64,000 bases of DNA, taken from assembly GCA_944346885.1 (NCBI GenBank), contig CALVMR010000014.1, forward strand, positions 86,656 to 150,655, read 5' to 3'. The position numbers and the translations under genes were made by a program. This DNA comes from an uncultured Clostridia bacterium (GTDB taxonomy: Bacteria > Bacillota > Clostridia > Christensenellales > Borkfalkiaceae). Positions 61,144-64,000 of this stretch are shown here, piece after piece; position 1 is the first letter of the stretch; every line of letters begins with the position of its first letter. The notes beneath the pieces were generated by a model that worked only from the letters and a program-made list of their open reading frames with translations, ran no database searches and was not told the DNA's origin.

Positions 61144-61236
61144 GCGGCAGCTGCCGCGCTCCTTTGCACAAACCGCCCGCGGATCGCTGTTTTTTCTTTG
61201 CGGCGGCTGCCGCGCTTCTTTGCGCAAACCGCCCGC
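61144..61236. repeat. Two 37-nt direct repeats, period 56
   Basis: GCGGCRGCTGCCGCGCT is followed by YCTTTGCRCAAACCGCCCGC, at 61144 and 61200. Copies differ at three positions, all transitions. They fill most of the 143-bp gap between clpC and the mcsB stop. Confidence 0.75.
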
Positions 61237-61243
61237 CGCGCGT

Positions 61244-62269
61244 TTATCTGTGCACGGCGCCCGCCAGCGCCTTTGCGCACAGCTGCGCCCGCAGCACGTC
61301 TCGTTCGGCGGCGGTCAGCTTTCCGTCGCTGTACAGCCCCACGTTGGCGGGGCGCGCCGCCTCCGTCAGCTGGTCGAGCGCGCGGAAGCTGTTCACCTCC
61401 AAAAAGCCGAGCGCGGCGCCCAGGCGGATGCCGGAAATGCGCTGCAAACACTCCTCGTACGAGATCCGCGCACAGTTGGCAAGGATGCCGTAATCGCGCA
61501 AACACTCGTCGCGGATGCCCACTTCGTCCTGTTCGCACAGCGCGCGGCGCGCCTGCGATTCGAGGTTGACCACCTCCAACGCCGCGCGGCGCACCTCCGA
61601 AAGGATGTATTCCTCCGCCACGCCCAGCGTCACCTCGTTGCTGAGCTGGTACATGAACCCTTCCGCCGCGCTCCCCTCGCCGTACACGCCGCGCACGGTG
61701 TGGCCGAGGCGGGAGATCTCGCGGATAACGCGGTCCATCTTGCGCAGCCGCGTCAGTGCGGGCAAAAAGAGCATGACCGAGGCGCGCAGCCCCGTGCCGA
61801 GGTTGGTCGGGCAGGCGGTGAGATACCCAAGCTGCGCATCAAACGCAAACCGGAGCTGTTTGGAGAGTTCTCCGTCAAAGGAAGCGAGCGTGCCGTACGC
61901 ACGCGGCAGGCACAGCCCGCCCGCTATGTACTGCTCGCGCAGGTGATCTTCCTCGTTGATCATGATGGAGAATTTGCCCTGCTCCTCGCCGCCGCTCTCA
62001 TCGATGAGCGCGGCGCCGTACTTTTTGTTTGCCGCAAGTTCGGTGCTGATCAGATGGTCGTCCGCCAGCGCCTGCGCCACGTTGTCGGATAAGTCGCCCA
62101 TGTAATAAAGTTTGAACGCGCGCAAGCCGCTCGCCGCGTCGTACACCGCGCGCACGATCTCCCGCGCCTGCTTTGCCGAACGCAGCGCGCAGGGAAAGGG
62201 ATACCCCGCCAGATTGCGCGCCAAACGGATGCGGGTGGAGACGACGGTGCTTTCGATGTTATTGCTCAT
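61244..62269 (-). CDS. mcsB: Protein arginine kinase McsB
   Basis: The 341-residue phosphagen-kinase-like protein has VSTRIRLARNLAGYPF (about 10-25), IMINEEDHLREQ (about 102-113) and CPTNLGTGLRASVML (about 152-166), the catalytic blocks of McsB. It phosphorylates arginine residues and so marks proteins for ClpCP. It overlaps mcsA by 11 nt. Confidence 0.97.
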   Translation of the reverse strand: MSNNIESTVVSTRIRLARNLAGYPFPCALRSAKQAREIVRAVYDAASGLRAFKLYYMGDLSDNVAQALADDHLISTELAANKKYGAALIDESGGEEQGKFSIMINEEDHLREQYIAGGLCLPRAYGTLASFDGELSKQLRFAFDAQLGYLTACPTNLGTGLRASVMLFLPALTRLRKMDRVIREISRLGHTVRGVYGEGSAAEGFMYQLSNEVTLGVAEEYILSEVRRAALEVVNLESQARRALCEQDEVGIRDECLRDYGILANCARISYEECLQRISGIRLGAALGFLEVNSFRALDQLTEAARPANVGLYSDGKLTAAERDVLRAQLCAKALAGAVHR

Positions 62270-62726
62270 CTTCTCCCCCTTCTCCGCCGCGGTAAATGAG
62301 ACGGGAAAGCTCGGCTATGTCGCGGTTGAGGCGGTCTGCCGCCGCCATATCCTTGCGGCGGAGCGCGCCTTCCAGCTCTGCACGCAGGCGGTTGCGCTCA
62401 TCCAAAAGCTCGTACAGCCGTCCGTTGCCGAGCGGATGCCCGCCCATGTGCACCGTTTTTCCATGCATGCGGCGGATGACGGGCATCAATTCTTCGCGGA
62501 AGGTTTCGTAACAGGCGGCGCAGCCCACCAGCCCCGTACGCTTGTAATCGGCATAGCTCCTGCCGCAAACGGGGCAGCAAGCCCCCTCTTCCAACCCGGA
62601 AAAGGCGGCGTACTCCGCCGCCGCCCCAAAGCGCGCGTAACACTCTCCGCACAGCAAAAGTTCTTCTCCCTCCGCCCCGGAAACAGGATACTCGCCTTCG
62701 TTTTTTTTACAGTGGGAACACAGCAT
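62259..62726 (-). CDS. mcsA: McsA, zinc-binding activator of McsB
   Basis: The 155-residue protein has four CxxC groups (CSHC, CGEC, CPVC and CAAC, about 3-77) for zinc binding and a C-terminal UVR domain (LRAELEGALRRKDMAAADRL, about 117-136). It activates the McsB kinase. The ATG at 62726 follows GAGAGGAC. It is first in the operon; ctsR, normally upstream, is absent. Confidence 0.95.
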   Translation of the reverse strand: MLCSHCKKNEGEYPVSGAEGEELLLCGECYARFGAAAEYAAFSGLEEGACCPVCGRSYADYKRTGLVGCAACYETFREELMPVIRRMHGKTVHMGGHPLGNGRLYELLDERNRLRAELEGALRRKDMAAADRLNRDIAELSRLIYRGGEGGEDEQ

Positions 62727-62765
62727 GCCCGTCCTCTCATCCGCTTGTCCGCGCTTTCCGCTCTT

Positions 62766-62794
62766 ATTATACCACGGAACCGCCCGCGTGTAAA
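62766..62794 (-). promoter_or_regulatory. Promoter of the mcsA-mcsB-clpC-hpf operon
   Basis: TTTACA, 17-nt spacer, TATAAT on the minus strand, about 34 nt upstream of mcsA. No CtsR operator (GGTCAAA-type heptads) is visible around it. Confidence 0.8.
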
Positions 62795-62877
62795 GCGTTC
62801 TGAAAAAATCCGTACGCGCCGCGGGGCGCGTTGCGGTAAAGCGAAGAGCCCTGCCGCGGCGCATGTTGCGGCGGCGC

Positions 62878-62947
62878 GGCGGAACTTAGCGCGGCGCGCG
62901 TTGCAAAGAAGAGGCGGAACCTAACGCGGCGCGCGTCACAAATAATC
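62878..62947. repeat. 35-bp tandem repeat at the sigK end
   Basis: GGCGGAACYTARCGCGGCGC with similar flanks occurs at 62878 and 62913 (period 35). The second copy runs into the last codons and stop of sigK (62936). A weaker copy of CAGCGCGGCGCGCG continues inside the gene. Confidence 0.6.
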
Positions 62948-63634
62948 GGCTGCGTCCAGCGCGGCGCGCGCCTTTTCGACGGCGCGCTTTTCGATGCGCG
63001 AAATGTACGAGCGCGAAATTTTTAAAAAGAGCGCCACCTCGCGCTGCGGCATGGGCGCGCCGCCTTTGAGCCCGTACCGCAGGCAGAGCACGGTGTATTC
63101 CCGCTCGGTCAGGCAATGTTCGAGCACGCGCAAAAATTTTTCGCGTTCCAGCCTGCCCTCCACTTCTTTGAAAACGCCCTCCTCCTTTTCGCACAGCAGG
63201 TCCATCAGCGTAAGCTCGTTCCCGTCCTTATCCACCCCGACGGGATCGGAGAGATAGACGACGTTTCTGTGTTTTTTGTTGCCGCGGATGAGCATGAGGA
63301 TCTCGTTTTCGATGCAGCGGGCGGTATAGGTGGCGAGCTGCGTGCCGCGAGAGGGCTGAAAGGTATCGATCGCCTTGATCAGCCCGATGCTCCCCACCGA
63401 GATCAGATCGTCCGTTTCCGCCGCGCCGGTATATTTTTTGACGATGTGCGCCACGAGGCGCATGTTGTGGCGCACCAAAATATCTTTGGCGGTGCGGTCT
63501 CCGTTTTTTGCCAAGCGAAGATACTTTTCCTCCTCTTCGGGCGGCAGCGGCTTCGGAAAAGAGCCCTTGCCGCCGACGGCGGAAGTGAAAAACAAAAATT
63601 TGCCGAACAACGTGCACAAAAGATCCCAGAGCAA
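62936..63634 (-). CDS. sigK: Sporulation sigma factor of the SigK/SigE type
   Basis: The 232-residue sigma-70 family factor has a hydrophobic pro-region-like N-terminus (LLCTLFGKFLFFTSAVGGKG, about 4-23) followed by SFPKPLPPEEEEKYL, as in SigK. Region 2 is ILVRHNMRLVAHIVKKY and DDLISVGSIGLIKAIDTF. Region 2.4 is ATYTARCIENEILM. Region 4 is REVALFLKISRSYISRIEKRA. It would direct late mother-cell genes. The TTG at 63634 is chosen: AGGGGGGAC lies just upstream and it gives the right N-terminus. The gene is unbroken. Confidence 0.92.
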   Translation of the reverse strand: MLWDLLCTLFGKFLFFTSAVGGKGSFPKPLPPEEEEKYLRLAKNGDRTAKDILVRHNMRLVAHIVKKYTGAAETDDLISVGSIGLIKAIDTFQPSRGTQLATYTARCIENEILMLIRGNKKHRNVVYLSDPVGVDKDGNELTLMDLLCEKEEGVFKEVEGRLEREKFLRVLEHCLTEREYTVLCLRYGLKGGAPMPQREVALFLKISRSYISRIEKRAVEKARAALDAADYL

Positions 63635-63665
63635 ACGAGAGTCCCCCCTTTTTTTCGGTACTCTC

Positions 63666-63673
63666 AATGTATG
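63666..63673 (-). promoter_or_regulatory. Sigma-E-type -10 element of sigK
   Basis: CATACATT on the minus strand fits the CATAC-x-x-T -10 of SigE-dependent promoters. It lies 31 nt upstream of the start codon. A -35 element is not clear. Confidence 0.45.
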
Positions 63674-63755
63674 TTTTTGCGCGCTTGTACCATGCGTGTT
63701 TGCCGCAAATGCCGTCAAAATCGACGGGCGCAACGGCAAAAAATCGGCACGCGGC

Positions 63756-63794
63756 AAAAAACAGGCGCCCCGCGGCAACTTGCCGCGGGGCGCC
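63756..63794 (-). terminator. Terminator of the DtxR-family gene
   Basis: A 15-bp stem GGCGCCCCGCGGCAA / TTGCCGCGGGGCGCC with a 1-nt formal loop, followed on the minus strand by TGTTTTTT. Confidence 0.85.
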
Positions 63795-63807
63795 GCACGG
63801 GCTTTCC

Positions 63808-64000
63808 TTACCCGTCCTTTTGGTTGAAAGCGCGGATCGCGCCGAGCGTCTCTTCACTCAAAAGATGTTCCAGACGGCAGGCATCCGCCTCCGCCGTTTC
63901 CGCGCCGACGCCGAGTTTGACCAAAAACTCCGTAAGCATGCGGTGCTTTTCGTACACGGCGCGCGCGTATTCCTCCCCCGCCGGCGTAAGATGGATGTGG
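63808..64000 (-). CDS. DtxR/MntR-family metal-dependent repressor, C-terminal part
   Basis: The 63 residues before the stop (63808-63810) are the end of a metalloregulator that begins outside the window. HIHLTPAGEEYARAVYEKHR and LTEFLVKLGVGAETAEADAC, then RLEHLLSEETLGAIRAF, match the recognition wing and metal-binding dimerisation helices of the family. His, Glu, Cys and second His-type ligands are present in KHR, EADAC and EH. Iron or manganese could be the effector. Confidence 0.85.
   Translation of the reverse strand, partial: HIHLTPAGEEYARAVYEKHRMLTEFLVKLGVGAETAEADACRLEHLLSEETLGAIRAFNQKDG

Noticed and set aside
58635..61538. ClpC start at 61538 giving a 967-residue protein
   Set aside because: The extra part is Arg/Ala-rich, covers the 37-nt repeats and overlaps mcsB; the conserved ClpC N-terminus begins at 61100.

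Overview
The window is a high-GC, densely packed bacterial chromosome segment with no phage, transposase, rRNA or CRISPR array. The gene set points to an anaerobic, spore-forming member of the Clostridia (Bacillota). The evidence is a SigK-type sporulation sigma factor, a SpoVB-type flippase, a six-subunit Rnf complex, the McsA-McsB-ClpC arginine-phosphorylation proteolysis genes, LuxS, a two-subunit class I (oxygen-sensitive) fumarase, and strong GGAGG ribosome sites with TTGACA/TATAAT promoters. The lineage below class level cannot be fixed from the sequence alone; an uncultured gut group such as Christensenellales-like bacteria is a guess.

Layout. 1-6.4 kb: a phosphoesterase fragment, a small zinc-ribbon protein, a beta-rich protein that may be spore-associated, a LysM protein, spoVB, a folate ECF transporter (folT) behind a tetrahydrofolate riboswitch, and a DUF421/DUF4363 membrane pair. 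6.4-12.9 kb: uvrB, a methyltransferase and uvrA, then two winged-helix/membrane micro-proteins. 13-18 kb: an acyl-CoA synthetase, mreB, maf and ppx. 18.2-25 kb: the rnfCDGEAB operon, whose RnfD carries two extra FMN-attachment-like modules, and a split TSUP permease. 25.2-29.2 kb: a 1315-residue acidic surface protein. 29.3-32.9 kb: an rRNA methyltransferase, an exonuclease-BRCT protein and a ferritin-like protein. 33-36.2 kb: a nucleosidase-luxS-ung-apgM operon. 36.5-37.2 kb: tRNA-Gly followed by three predicted small-RNA genes. 37.3-45.4 kb: prs (with a leader attenuator), pth, mfd and a parvulin-like lipoprotein. 45.5-53.1 kb: tadA, an M14 peptidase, rlmH, a CPBP protease, both fumarase subunits, a GNAT protein and a VanW protein. 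53.3-58 kb: recF divergent from dnaA-mnmG. 58-64 kb: mcsA-mcsB-clpC-hpf, sigK and a DtxR-family regulator fragment.

How the genes fit together. Energy conservation and carbon flow are represented by Rnf (ferredoxin:NAD+ oxidoreductase coupled to ion pumping), fumarase, phosphoglycerate mutase and acyl-CoA synthetase. Genome maintenance and replication are represented by UvrAB, Mfd, Ung, RecF and DnaA. Translation quality is represented by Pth, TadA, MnmG, RlmH, RsmF-type methyltransferase and HPF. Envelope and sporulation are represented by SpoVB, MreB, SigK, VanW, the LysM protein and the large surface protein.

The least ordinary features are the RnfD fusion, the cluster of three promoter-terminator small-RNA units, the leader attenuator of prs, the terminator that contains the ribosome site of folT, a dyad element present at two distant sites, and short GC-rich tandem repeats that recur just downstream of stop codons.
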